Shown: one piece after another, positions 45,870-57,200 of the stretch | Layout of the letters: each line of letters begins with the position of its first letter | Numbering within the stretch: the stretch's first letter is position 1 | NCBI RefSeq assembly: GCF_028769735.1 | Contig: NC_088175.1 | Span: 5,828,001-5,892,000 of the forward strand | Length of the DNA: 64,000 nucleotides | From: Zonotrichia leucophrys gambelii | Taxonomy: Eukaryota > Chordata > Aves > Passeriformes > Passerellidae | Direction: 5' to 3' | Made by a program: the position numbers and the translations under genes | The notes under the pieces: generated by a model | Told to the model about the DNA's origin: nothing | The model's database searches: none | Seen by the model: the letters and a program-made list of their open reading frames with translations, nothing else

Positions 45870-47965
45870 TACCACAGTAATTTATTTCTTAAAAATCTAA
45901 TTTATTGCACTTTGTCTTAAAGCACAAACAAAACCAAAAACTAAATACAGAAATAAAAGTAAAAAAACCCCATCCTAATTTTGTTGAAACTACCCTAAAA
46001 AGTAGTCTGTAAGAGCTCTTGACACCAATAGAATATTAACGACCATAGCAAGGAACAGTATTATACAGTAAATAAACAACTAGCAAGCTCAAACCATCAC
46101 TAAGATGACTTTGAAAAATGTAATACAAAAGTGTCACTATTAAATAATGCCATTGTACTTGAGCATCTGGTGCTTGGAGGGCACAGAGAAGTTGTCCTTT
46201 CTCATGTCCTTTCTCCAAAGTGATTGACTCAGGAGTTGCCACAAGATACTTTTAAGCTGAATTTCAGCTTCTTTGGGGTCCTCAAGACACCAAGCTATGC
46301 TTGCATAAAACAGACTGGGTTACTTCACAAGCTGATTCCATTACCATCCACTTCCAGACAGGCTAAAAGAATCCCTCTGGGGTAATCTCTGTATAGAGAT
46401 GAGACGGCAAAGAAGCAAACAATCTGTAAAAGGGAATTAAATCTGTTCTTCCTGTAGGACTGAGATTCAACTGAGAACTGTAAGCCAATGCCACAAGTGC
46501 TACTAAAAAAACCAAAAACAACATAACTTCTCTCTCCCCCAGTTCAGATTCTCACCTTGCACCATGTTTGTTCCAAGTTTAGTGCAGTACACGCATGAAC
46601 TATTCTGAAAGAGAACAGAGGTTAAAAAGAAAACACATCCTTCTCCATTTGTGTTAAGTTCTGAAAACAGAAACATCCCCACTTTTCAACTCTTGGCCTT
46701 TCCTGAAGCTGGCTCTTTTACAGTATTGGTTAGCAGCTGCTTAAAACATTCTGATGATTTATAAGCTTAGAACAAACACAAAATAACTCCTCCGCCTACA
46801 CACTGAACTCAGGTTCTCTCATCTATAGTTCTATTGCTTAAAAAAGATGAGGTATCTTTCCAAGAAGATTTAGTATAAAGAAAAATAAACTGCAATGATT
46901 AACTTAGGTTACTTCCCAGTTCATCACATACTCCTGTTGCAACATCTGTTAAGTATAAGACACTTCAAAATTTAGCTAACATAGCTAAAAATCAGAATAT
47001 TGTTAAGTATTTTCTCACAATATCACGATTTTAAATGGGATAGATAGGTAATTCTATCAATTACCATTTTATTCTTAACAAATTTAAGTTTGGCACTCAA
47101 AACAATATGAGTCCAAATGTTAAAGCACTGGCTGGAGGCACAAATACAGCACAACAGGAATTATGAAAGCTGCCTTGTACATTCCTGCTTTGTACTACAA
47201 ACTCAACAAGCAACCTCTTCTTATTCCAAACTGGGACTCACCCCCAAAACTCTTGTCAGCTTCCTGATGGTTATGGAAATGGGCAAAAGTCCCCCTGATA
47301 TTAGATGTATTCCAAACCTCTACCTTGTGAATGAAGCCAAATTATGAACAAAATTTCTGGAAATGGAAGGTTAGTATAGCCTCACAATTATTTATATGGA
47401 AATGGATCAAATTAAATTCATTCTAACAATACTGAGTAATCATTATATTCTCAGATCTTACTAAGATGTACTTCACCATATTTTCTTCCATGCTGCAACG
47501 AAAAATAATTCTAAATATATGTACAAGAGTCAAGGAGTAATCCCATCAGTATGGTATGGAGTTCCAAATACAAGAAGAAATTGAGAAATGCTTGATGTTT
47601 CCACTGTAGAGAAATATTTAATGCAACATAATTCCTTCTCAAAATCAGTACATTAGTTGCATGCTGTTGTGAAGTATTCACTTTCATTGCTAGTAAGGTT
47701 AACTGAAAAGTTATATTTCCAAAGGAGCTTTTACAGTAGTACGGTATAACAATTGCAGTATGCCACACCTAAAGAGTCTCCCAAAAGATTATGTAACAAA
47801 CATTAGAACTCACAGCTTGGGGCTATTTAACAGGTCAGTTTTCCAATATAAAAGTGCTAATATCACAGGTCCAATATGAGTGGCTTTTAGATCCAATATT
47901 CTGTACATACATTACAGAAATTCTGTCCTCCTGTTTTTTTCACTGCTTCACAAGCTTGACAGACT
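45870..47965 (-). other. TECPR2: TECPR2 3' untranslated region (probable extent)
   Basis: Downstream of the TECPR2 stop the sequence is AT-rich without exon signals. The first strong end signal is a pair of minus-strand AATAAA hexamers at 45901-45906 and 45881-45886, followed by a T/G-rich stretch (TTTTGTGTGATTT on the minus strand near 45850). This would give a UTR of about 2.1 kb. An earlier AATAAA at 47068-47073 lacks a clear downstream element but could give a shorter form. Confidence 0.4.
45881..45906 (-). terminator. TECPR2: Likely TECPR2 polyadenylation signals
   Basis: Two AATAAA hexamers on the minus strand (45901-45906 and 45881-45886), 20 bases apart, precede a GT-rich stretch. 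Choice of this site over others rests only on these signals. Confidence 0.4.
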
Positions 47966-48123
47966 TCATATCACTTCCCATTCATCTTCCAGATCATCAG
48001 GGTGAAGCAGAACAGAGGTGTCATTATTTTTCTGCAAACTATGGGAATGGCTAAAGGTCTTAGTGAGGCGCTGGAGCAGAGATCCAGAAGTACTGATCGC
48101 CCACAGTTCATCTAGAGGGGTCA
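47966..48123 (-). CDS. TECPR2: TECPR2 last coding exon
   Basis: The exon starts after an acceptor ending TGCTTTGCAG and encodes TPLDELWAISTSGSLLQRLT, then KTFSHSH and a variable linker, and ends in LEDEWEVI before TGA at 47966-47968. This is the C-terminus of tectonin beta-propeller repeat-containing protein 2. DELWAISTSG is the last tectonin-type strand. The terminal EDEWEVI is the LC3-interacting motif by which TECPR2 binds ATG8 proteins; TECPR2 acts in autophagy and at ER exit sites. The first two bases complete a codon begun in the previous exon, and the phase fits. The gene converges on ANKRD9, matching human synteny. Confidence 0.95.
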
Positions 48124-48382
48124 CTGCAAAGCATAAATTATCCATCTTTTAATTACAGTAGCAGCTTCCAATTCTACAGACTGAATAAATAATATTTGGA
48201 TCTGTTTTCCCAATTATAGCCAGAGAAGGTTTTTACTAATGTAATAAAAACACCCTTGGTGAAACACAGTGCGTGCGGCTCTCCCTGCACATGGCCAGCT
48301 TGAGCACCATCAGGTAGAGCTCAAAGCAGACTCAAAGCAGACATCCCAACGCTTTGGACACACTGCCATGCAGAACCAACTT

Positions 48383-48384
48383 GC
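48383..48384 (-). other. TECPR2: GC splice donor of the last TECPR2 intron
   Basis: The exon ends ...ACAG and the intron begins GCAAGT, the usual context of GC-AG introns (AG|GCAAGT). The next possible GT, four bases further, would put the last exon out of frame and reach a stop within a few codons. With the GC donor the protein reads SRLT-V-TPLDELWA, as expected of TECPR2. The intron is 261 bp (48124-48384). Confidence 0.85.
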
Positions 48385-48534
48385 CTGTTAAACGTGAGAC
48401 ATTCCCAGGAATCTTTTTCCAGTAGTCTCCTGCAGGGTTCTTGTCGGTGACGCCGTAGCGGCGAGCGACGTCTCCGTTGGGGCAGCGCGCCCACACCGTC
48501 CTGGCACTCAGAGCCAGCTGGCAGGCCTGCAAAC
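48385..48534 (-). CDS. TECPR2: TECPR2 penultimate exon (tectonin repeat)
   Basis: This 150-bp exon follows an acceptor ending CCATCCCTGCAG and encodes LQACQLALSARTVWARCPNG, then DVARRYGVTDKNP and DYWKKIPGN. That is one whole tectonin-type blade: a VWA strand, an R-x-G-[VI]-T-x-x-x-P-x-G loop and a W-x-x-[IV]-P-G end. The exon starts and ends in matching phases with its neighbours (two bases in, one base out). It ends in a GC donor. CpG density is higher than in surrounding introns because of the coding sequence. Confidence 0.95.
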
Positions 48535-49516
48535 CTGCAGGGATGGGACATGAGCAGGGAATAACCAGGCTGTCCTGCACTCCAAATACACTTGCAGAAA
48601 GTACTCTAAGAGCAGACTATAATAATTTTTATATATTCTTACTATCAAGACTATAATAGTTTTTATACACTCTTACATGAAGCACTGATGAACAAAAAAA
48701 GGTTTTTAACTGCAGACTTGGCACTCCCTGCATCTATTGGCCATAAGGATTATCCCAACATGGAAATAATTTGTTGTGTGGCCACAGCCACAAGCAACAT
48801 CCAATGAGAGGACCTTCATAACATGCTTTTGGAGCCCCCACTGTATGTGACTACCACATGGGGAACAAGCCAACAATTACAATCTTAATTTATCTAAAAA
48901 TGGTTAATATTACAGACATTGTGGACTCTTGCCCTCTCTTCACAAGAGTACTCTGCAACTAAGTGTCATGAGTTAATGCAGTGACAAGTCTTTAAAAAGC
49001 TGATAGCATCAATGCACAGTTATTTAGAAGGAAACAAATAAAATTTAGTGCAAGGCAAAAGTGTAATTACCTAATCCACAACATATCCAGCACAGAGGAT
49101 TAGTAGAAAGATGTGAGAAATAGTGTAAGGTTTTTGTTACCCCCATCTAGGTAAGAAACCTCATGTGATATCATAATTAAATACAAAACCCCCCAGCACA
49201 ACAGTCTCCCTACTGCTTAGGAATGCTTTAGTTTTAATTGAAAGGGAACTGTACCACTTACTAATTGAGTGGCAGCAGCCTGAAATAACACATCATAAAT
49301 TCATTTAAAAAATCTTATTTCTCCCAGTTAACTACTCGGTGTTTTTAAGTAAAACCAAGGTCCTCTTCAAAAAATAACCCTTATCAAACACTTGACTGAA
49401 AAAAAAATTAAGCATTACTATCTAACTTAAAAAGCAACAAGAAAAAAAAAACTGAATGAAACAAAACCACTGAGAAAATGGCAGAAGCAACAAGGAACTG
49501 ATGCATTAATTTTTAC
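48535..49516 (-). other. TECPR2: TECPR2 intron
   Basis: A 982-bp AT-rich intron with a GT donor (CCAG|GTAAAA) and AG acceptor. It holds a 34-bp tandem duplication at 48614-48681 and otherwise nothing recognised. Confidence 0.85.
48614..48681. repeat. 34-bp tandem duplication in a TECPR2 intron
   Basis: AGACTATAATAATTTTTATA begins at 48614 and a close copy, AGACTATAATAGTTTTTATA, begins at 48648. Both continue to TTCTTAC or CTCTTAC. There are only a few differences between the copies. Confidence 0.75.
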
Positions 49517-49658
49517 CTGGTACATGTTCCCAGTCAGTGCCTACAGGCATTTCATCTGTAATTCCAACTCGTACATGGACATTCCATTTGCTATCAATTG
49601 CCCACAACATCTGATCATTTGGACTTGAATGAATGCTGACCAAGTTGATTCCTACTGG
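49517..49658 (-). CDS. TECPR2: TECPR2 internal exon (tectonin repeat)
   Basis: This 142-bp exon starts in phase 0 after an acceptor ending TTTTTATAG and encodes PVGINLVSIHSSPNDQMLWA, then IDSKWNVHVRVGITDEMPVG and TDWEHVP. It ends with a donor CCAG|GTAAAA. It carries one tectonin blade with the same VRVGIT...P-x-G and W-x-x-VP marks as the next exon. Its last single base joins the GT of exon 48385-48534 to make glycine. Confidence 0.95.
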
Positions 49659-50473
49659 CTATAAAAATTAAGCATAGTATTTAAACTTTGTACTACTATA
49701 TCTTTGTACTATTGTAGCATTTGTTTTTCACAGAAGTACACAAGAGCAGTAAAATATTTACCAGATACTAAAAACAGGGGGACACGTATCTGATATTTTA
49801 TGTGTTACTGCACATAATTATCCATTTTCCAAGAACTTTAGCCCTTTGTAAGTGCAAAAGGAACATGAATGAATGTATCATTACTCATAGTGATATTAAT
49901 ATTTAAAGTTCAGTATTCAAGTCTAATAGTGTTAGTATTTACTTAACCACTGCTATTTCAATCAGATACAGTTTGAACTACAATTTGCAAGAAGGAGCTC
50001 TTCCAATGAAATGCACAAAATGCAGTATGTTCCTCTTGCCTGACAGAAAGTTTTCCTAACATTAATAAACCTGCACTTTATTTCTAAGCATATTCTAAAG
50101 CAGTACATTTCTACAGTCTGAATGTCTCCTCTTTGCAATGAAATGATGATCTGCCTTCTTTCCTGTACTTCATTATTCCACAGGAATACCCCCATGGAAC
50201 TCACTGCAGAGCACTGCAGTACTGCAGCACCTCACCTGCAGGAGAGGATCCACACCACTACCCACTGGCAATCACAAGTGAAACACACTTCCCATTCTGC
50301 TCCCAGGCATGTCCTCACTCCACCTGCTTCTATAGACAAGAGTGTTGGGGGTGAGCCTTAACTACTGTTCAAAATCAGTGGCACCGATGTAATATCATGA
50401 CTTTGTAGCAAAACCTGCCATCCAATCAGGTTGGATGATTGCAAATATCCTGCAAAACATTAATTTTTACTTT

Positions 50474-50496
50474 AAATACTTTAAAGTAAAGTATTT
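50474..50496. repeat. AT-rich palindrome
   Basis: AAATACTTTA at 50474-50483 and TAAAGTATTT at 50487-50496 are perfect inverted copies separated by AAG. Nearby, ACTTTAAAT occurs twice more. Confidence 0.6.
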
Positions 50497-51134
50497 AGGA
50501 CTTTAAATAAAACATGGATATTAAAGAAAAAAAAAAGCCTCTTCTCCACATCAGCCTAGTAAAGGCACTGCAGAAGACAGTATGATGTCTGAAGTACATC
50601 ATCCCCTCACAAAGCAGCACTGCATTCCCTGCTTTAGCCTCATGGGCATAAGCTGAAATTCCAGAGTACTAAACAGGAGAGCAAGTAGCTCTCTGTATTT
50701 ATAAACCAAGGGATACAGAAGCATGATCTGCATGTACACACAAGCACACAGCCCAGTCCCAGATGGGCCTTCTGTGTACATAACAGTTACCTGCTTTGGC
50801 TTTGCTTTTAAAATTTTGGTGCTGAGTTGGGTCTGACCAAACTACAACCAAATCTGACTTGCATCGCCAAATCAATCCTGTCTATTCAGGTTTCAAGGCC
50901 CCTGACAGACTATCTTCTCATGTTTTTCCTCTCATTAGGTATTTGCCCTTTGTTGGAAGCTTGAGGCTGGTAGAGCCTTGATCAAGTGTTTACTTGTGGT
51001 CACAGTAAATTCACAAGTGGCTGCAGTTTGAACACTTAAAAGTAAAGCCACTAATTGCCTTGAAAAGCACTGACTACACAGAATACCACCTGCTTAGCTA
51101 CTTTCAGATTGGTATTAAACTACTGTCTTGAACA

Positions 51135-51260
51135 AAAATCTCAACCAACAAAAAAAACCACCCCACCCCCAAAACAACAAACCACACCAAAAAACTTTCA
51201 AACATATCCAAAATCAACCCATCAAATGCTAAAAACAAAACACCCCAAAACCCCACACGA
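51135..51260. repeat. A/C-rich low-complexity tract
   Basis: The plus strand here is almost only A and C (runs such as CCACCCCACCCCCAAAAC and CACCCCAAAACCCC). It is simple sequence inside the TECPR2 intron and the source of a long spurious frame. Confidence 0.7.
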
Positions 51261-54200
51261 TTTTCCCATTTGGACTTCTGCCCCTTTGCTGGAAGTGATC
51301 CTTACTCCTGGCCCAGTTTCCATTTCTGCCCTCCATTTTCCATTTGCTTCTTTCTGCAGCCCCCTTGGCTCTCACTCCCCTGTCCCTGCCATGGGCAGTG
51401 CCTCCCTCCAGGGCAGTTCCCTGCTCCATCACATCCCTCCCCACACTCCTGCAGTCCCAAGTTTTCACACAAGGGAGCTGGGCAGTTATCAGCTTGTGCA
51501 GGCTGGAGTACTGCACGAACAGGAGACCTTTGCCTTTCATCTTTCTTTTCTATTTATTTCATTTTTTAAAATCCACTTATCTCCTTCTTACCACATTCTT
51601 CTAAAGAGCAATCTCTTTCCCAGATTTAGGACTTTGTGTCACCTTTCCCCCATGGCCTTCACACCACAGACTGGCAGTGTGTCTGTCTGTGCTCTGCAAT
51701 ACACTTCATGTTCGAGCCAGGGTCTGTGCCTGACACCTTGGTGGAATTTTGTTGCTGAGTTGTTGAGATTTGTGCACCTTGCTCCCCACTCTCATATGGC
51801 AGGATCCCAAGCCTCTCTTCTGCTGTCATTTGTCTAGAAGAGAATCCTCTGAGAAAGAGCTGGCAGAGTATTTCCATCCAAAAACACTGTTTAAACCTGC
51901 TGCCTAAGCCTCTGCATTATTACAGATTTAGAGGTAGTGGAAATAAGAAAAGCAGAGGAAACACCCAAAAGGAGAGCCACAAAAGGAGTTGTATGAATCT
52001 CAGCTAAATTGCTCCTGACACCACTGCAGGCTCAAGTGTAATCAAAGCAATTACTTCTGCTCTATTCTGCACCACCAACACATCTAAGACACAAATGCCA
52101 ATCGTCAAATTCAAAATGTGTTTAAAAGCTTGGCCAAATAGTCCTCTCATTCTTTGCTTTTCTAAGTGAGCTCACTTCATCCTTCAGCTTCCCTCCCTCT
52201 CTGGGTTTCACTTCCAGCTTCTCTTCCTTCTTCAGGCTGCTCAGCTCTTTCTGATAACCCCACATCAATAAAACAATCTTCTGACTACTACTGCAAAGGA
52301 TCCAGGCAATTCCTCTACCCTCAGCTTTCTGCTGTGGAACAGCCAGGAAAGGACACAACTGACAGGACACAGAGTGACATCATTATATGCAGCAGCTTTT
52401 GGCACAAACCAGGAAATTTGTTAGGAAACAAATACAGGCAATTCTTAGAGCCTGTTGCAAAGGTTTGACTTCTGGATTATTTTTTACGCATCTACAACAA
52501 GAAGCCACTCTCATGGCCACCACAGTAAGGTGGATAAATTGAATTTTAAATTTTCTTGACATAATGAACTATTTTCTTAGAACAATCTTGCTGTTATTAT
52601 CTCAGATATATCCAATTTTCACTAAGTTTTAATTACCATAAGCATGCTTTAAGTATTTTATAAGTTATATAACAAGAAAATCTCTACAGCTGCAGCTAAA
52701 GGTTAAATAGAGTTCTCTCACAGCACTAAAGAGAGATATCTCTGCAAATTCATAAATCTGCTGATAACATTTTAGAAGCTGATAACCATGAAAATTGATA
52801 AATTATTTCAGCGTAGCCTTTACTCAGCTGGTTTAACTTCCAACAGCATTCATGAGATTTATATACCTTGACTGTGAAACATGTCCTATTTGTAATTTAC
52901 TGGAGAATCTGGAATTTTAAAGAACCTGGCAGCAGTCTCTCAGCCTTCCTGCTCTGACACACCAAACTCTGTTTATACATTTATCCACAATATGATCAGC
53001 ACTGTGAGAGATCAACCTGTGATGGATTATTCATGGATCCAGTGCTGTTTGATAAAAAAATGCAGAACATTGTTTTTCTATTGCTTGGGGTGCCAAACAT
53101 TTCTAAACTCTAAAAATCTCAGAAGTCTGACTGTTTTGGCCAGTCAGATCTGAATGCAGATTCCCCATCCTGCAAACACCCCAGTCATTCCCTGTCTTTT
53201 GATATGAAGAATTTCCACCAGGACCATGGACTGCAACACTATCAACTATGTAATTTTCAACATTAAAGCAATATACTAAGAGCTGTGGATATATCTGTCC
53301 TCTGCTACAAATAAATACAAAGAAAACCAGCTTGCCACATGTCTGTTGTGAAAAGTGTTGATAAAACGAAATAAACTTGAAGGAATCACATAACTGGCAA
53401 ATTGTTAAATGGTATCAGGAAATAATGTCTATGCTAAACATATTTAAGTTGCCAAGTTGTCCATTAGCTTTACAATTCTGTGCAAGTTACTTCCTCTCTT
53501 TTGCAAACCACAGAAGTAAATTTCAGTGTAAGAATTTAACGTATTGGTAATAGTATCAAACAAAATCCAAAGTAAAAACTAACACATTTCTCTAGCCAGT
53601 CTCCCCTACATACTATTCAAAAGTTCTCTTATTGGTCACAGCTGAACCCAAATGGTTAAAGTTCCTTGTCAAGGAAGAAAGGACAAGCACAAGCACACGA
53701 AAAAGGCACCAGAACATTTTCCACGTCACTTTTCAGGAGCACAGAGTCCATGTACCAGCAAACCTCCATTATCTCTGTTCTGCTGCAAATATGCAGGATA
53801 AGGAAGACTAAACAGAACATTATCAGTCTGGCCAAGCCCAATCCTTTTTGTAACAGGTTGGTGGCTCCATTCAGCACCAACGTTCTCCTCTCCTTCCAAA
53901 GACAAACAGAAACACCTTCAGCTGGTCCAGGCCAGGCTGTCAGAAGGCCACATCAGGGATACTTCTCACACTCTTGGGTATTATGAGTGCATCAGAGAAA
54001 TCTGACTGTTTTCATGACTAACAGCATTCAGACCCTCCTAATGAGGATAACAAAGAATGCAACTTAGAGAGACTCTCCCCTAATAAAGGCTTATTTACAT
54101 ATTATTTTCTGAGGTCCGTCTGAATGAAGGTTATAAAGCCCTTTCAGCATTAGCTTGCTAAATTAAGTGCTGCTTTTTTCTCTGCAGAGAAGTTCAAGGC

Positions 54201-57200
54201 ATTACACAGGAGTGGGAAAGATGAATCTATGTTTGGCCTTCCTTGATGCCACATGTTCTTCAGGAAAGCTGGCATTAAATTGCCAGAAACCCATAACTAT
54301 TTATTGTCTGTAAAACTGGAGCATTATTTTCCTCAGAAGCCTCAGAACAGCAACACACCCCTGCCCCACTTTCTGCCCTCACTTGATAAAAGGAAAAGGC
54401 CTTAGCTGGGTATTTCCAACAAAGCAGGTATCTACTGTGCTGCCTATGACTAGCAAAACCTGGAAGATAAAGCAAAGCCAAGGAGGAAATCCCTTGACCT
54501 CTCCCCTTCTGTTAGCTCTAAATTTTTTATTCCAACATTTTTCCTTGCAGAAACATGAGAAAGGCAACACATGGTATCAAATCATAGAAAAGATCAAACC
54601 AAACCCATGCAACTACTCAAAATGTTCTCAACAGAACCATAAAATACTTTAAAAATACTTAATACAACTGTTCCTTAGAAGCAATTAAATAAATAAATAA
54701 TTTAAATTTCATGTAACCACTTTAGAGACCATACAAACTCCAGGCCTACTCAAGTTTGCCCAAATGTATTCTGGTCACACTGTTTTATAACTAAGATTAC
54801 AAACTGCAGTGTAGAAGATAAACCCTCTGTAATTACCCCTACAGGTATTTTTAATAACATATTGAAGAAGTGAACTGTTAGGATAATAAGAATTAATTAT
54901 TTACAGAAATGTGGGTTAAGTAAACACTAAGTGCAAATTCCCAGGAAACAGAACATAATTTAACACTGGGTAATAAAAATCTTGTATAAGCAAACCTGAG
55001 TAACCAAGGTTTTGTTTTCTTATAAATACACTTTCAATGAGCATCAGTGAAACACCCTCTGATGCAGCCTATGCCTGTGAAGTGCCCCTCTTTAGTTTTT
55101 GAAACTTAAATACCTTATCAAGGACAGAAAGCATTTTTGGGGGATTATAGGGAAGGGTCTTCAAGCTCCTCATTCAAGGTCAAAGGGTCTGATGTCCAGC
55201 AGATATCCCAGGGTGTCTCCTTATTCTGTGCTACCACAGCTCATACCTGCTAAATCATGGTGATCATCCTCTACCCATGAATTTTTATACCATGGTGCTT
55301 TTATTTTTGAATAGAATAACTCTGAAAAACGGTCAAAACTTAATGATAGTTGTGGTTACTTTATTTGCCCAACTGAATGTTAGATATATTTTTTAATCTC
55401 TCTGAAGAATAATTAAATATCTAATTCTGTGTTAACTAACCAAAATATGGGAATATTGGAAGAGCTGCAGGTATGAGGAAGTTCCAAATAATGACAAAAT
55501 TGAAGTACAAAAACTGAAAGTTCTCTCAACTGAAGGTTCTTCTCACAATTGATGTTTTAAATGTAAGCCAGTCTTGTCAAAAAGCAAATGCACCACCTGG
55601 AGATCACATTTTAGAAGGACACAGGAGGACTGCCCACTGAATTTTCTGGCTGTACTGCTCACTGGGCACTTTCTGTGACCTGAAGCTTCTGGTGCTGATA
55701 ACAATTGTTATCTCCCAGGCCAGGCCACGCGCCGCTTTTCTGAACACGGCGATAGCTGGGCCCTAAAACAACATCAGAGGGCTAAAACTCCAAAGCAGCA
55801 AACTACACTGAAACACAGAGACAGCAGTTTTCTTAACTAGCAACAAGGAGGAAGATAATAAGCACTACACTCAGCAATGGAATCAGCATGAGGCAACTCC
55901 AGAACAAATGCTGAAATTGTATTTTTTTCAGCCTCTAAAAGCACCTTTTATGTAACTTACAATTACTTAAGACAGGCATGCCTGTGAAGAATAGCACAGA
56001 CTTGAACTTAAACATTATGGCATGCTACATCAGCTAAACAAAAGGCACAGCTGCAGAAGCTTTGATCTCCTGTACTTATTTGCAACCCACCTTGAGACAG
56101 CTGCTCTTACTACTGCCAACAGCTTTTCTCTACATCATCTTGAAAAGTGCAGTCCTCCAGGAAAATCATCTCCCTATTAATGTCTTCAGAGGCCTCACAT
56201 GAGTGCAGATATACAGAACAACCGACTACAGTTAGTCTGGTCTAGAAAGAACCAGGCCTAATGACTGTATTACTTCTCCAACCTATGCAGACTTTGGTTA
56301 ATTAAAGATACTTCCTTTGAATGTCATCTTAGCACTCCAAAGCAGAACTCATGGTAACTCAGAAGATGTCTGTGCAATGGCTGAGAAATGCAAACTGGTC
56401 TGTGCTAGTGAAAACTACTGCACTTGGAAAAAACAAGCATGTGAATACTGCATGGGAAAGAACAGAGACTTCCATGACAAGGACGGTTCAGAAGTAGATG
56501 ATGATTCTGAAGTAAAAATTACAAAGCATTTTCAATAGAAAAACTTCCTTCCCCTCAAAATATTCAATTCTTGAAGATCATTTCAAACAAACCCTTCCTG
56601 CATTTCCGCTTAATGGCAAAATCTGATCTTGAGGACTGCTCACCGCTTCCTCCTCTAAGTACCACTTAATGCAGAACTGGCCTTAATAACAACAGAAATC
56701 TCACTGAGAAATGCAAAAGCAAGGCAGATGCAGAACAAAGTCCCCAGATCCAAAATAAGTGTTCTGTAAGGTAAGTAGAATTTTATCTAAATAAAAGAAA
56801 CAAAAGAAAGATGATGATAACCATTTCTAACAAGCCAACACTCATCTGTAAGGCACAACCAACTCCTTACCTTTTCTAGACATATGTTCAATGTGAGGTA
56901 TTGAAAAGAACTTAAATCTATCCTGTAGTGATTTTTCAGAATTACAGATAATTTGCCTAGATTTAAATGGCATTTTTACACTACCATTTGCTTCATAGTT
57001 TTAATAATTTTTGAATGACTGTGAAAGCATGAAAAGCCTTAATTTATTTTTTGGAAGTCTCTGTGCAAGAAAAGAAGAGCTCCTCCTACATCAATAAGAA
57101 TTTCTACTACCTATAAGAATTTCTCTTGCCTATGACATCAAGTTTAAAGTACAGTGACACAATTACCAGGCTGTTTAAGGGAAGAGCAGTAAATCAAAAG

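Noticed and set aside
51109..51837. Plus-strand open frame of 242 codons
   Set aside because: It begins in A/C-rich simple sequence inside a TECPR2 intron, shows no domain or signal, and has no splice or promoter context.
55640..55770. CpG-containing patch considered as an extra TECPR2 exon
   Set aside because: On the minus strand an AG precedes it, but no donor closes a frame, the product has no tectonin marks, and flanking exons already join in phase without it.
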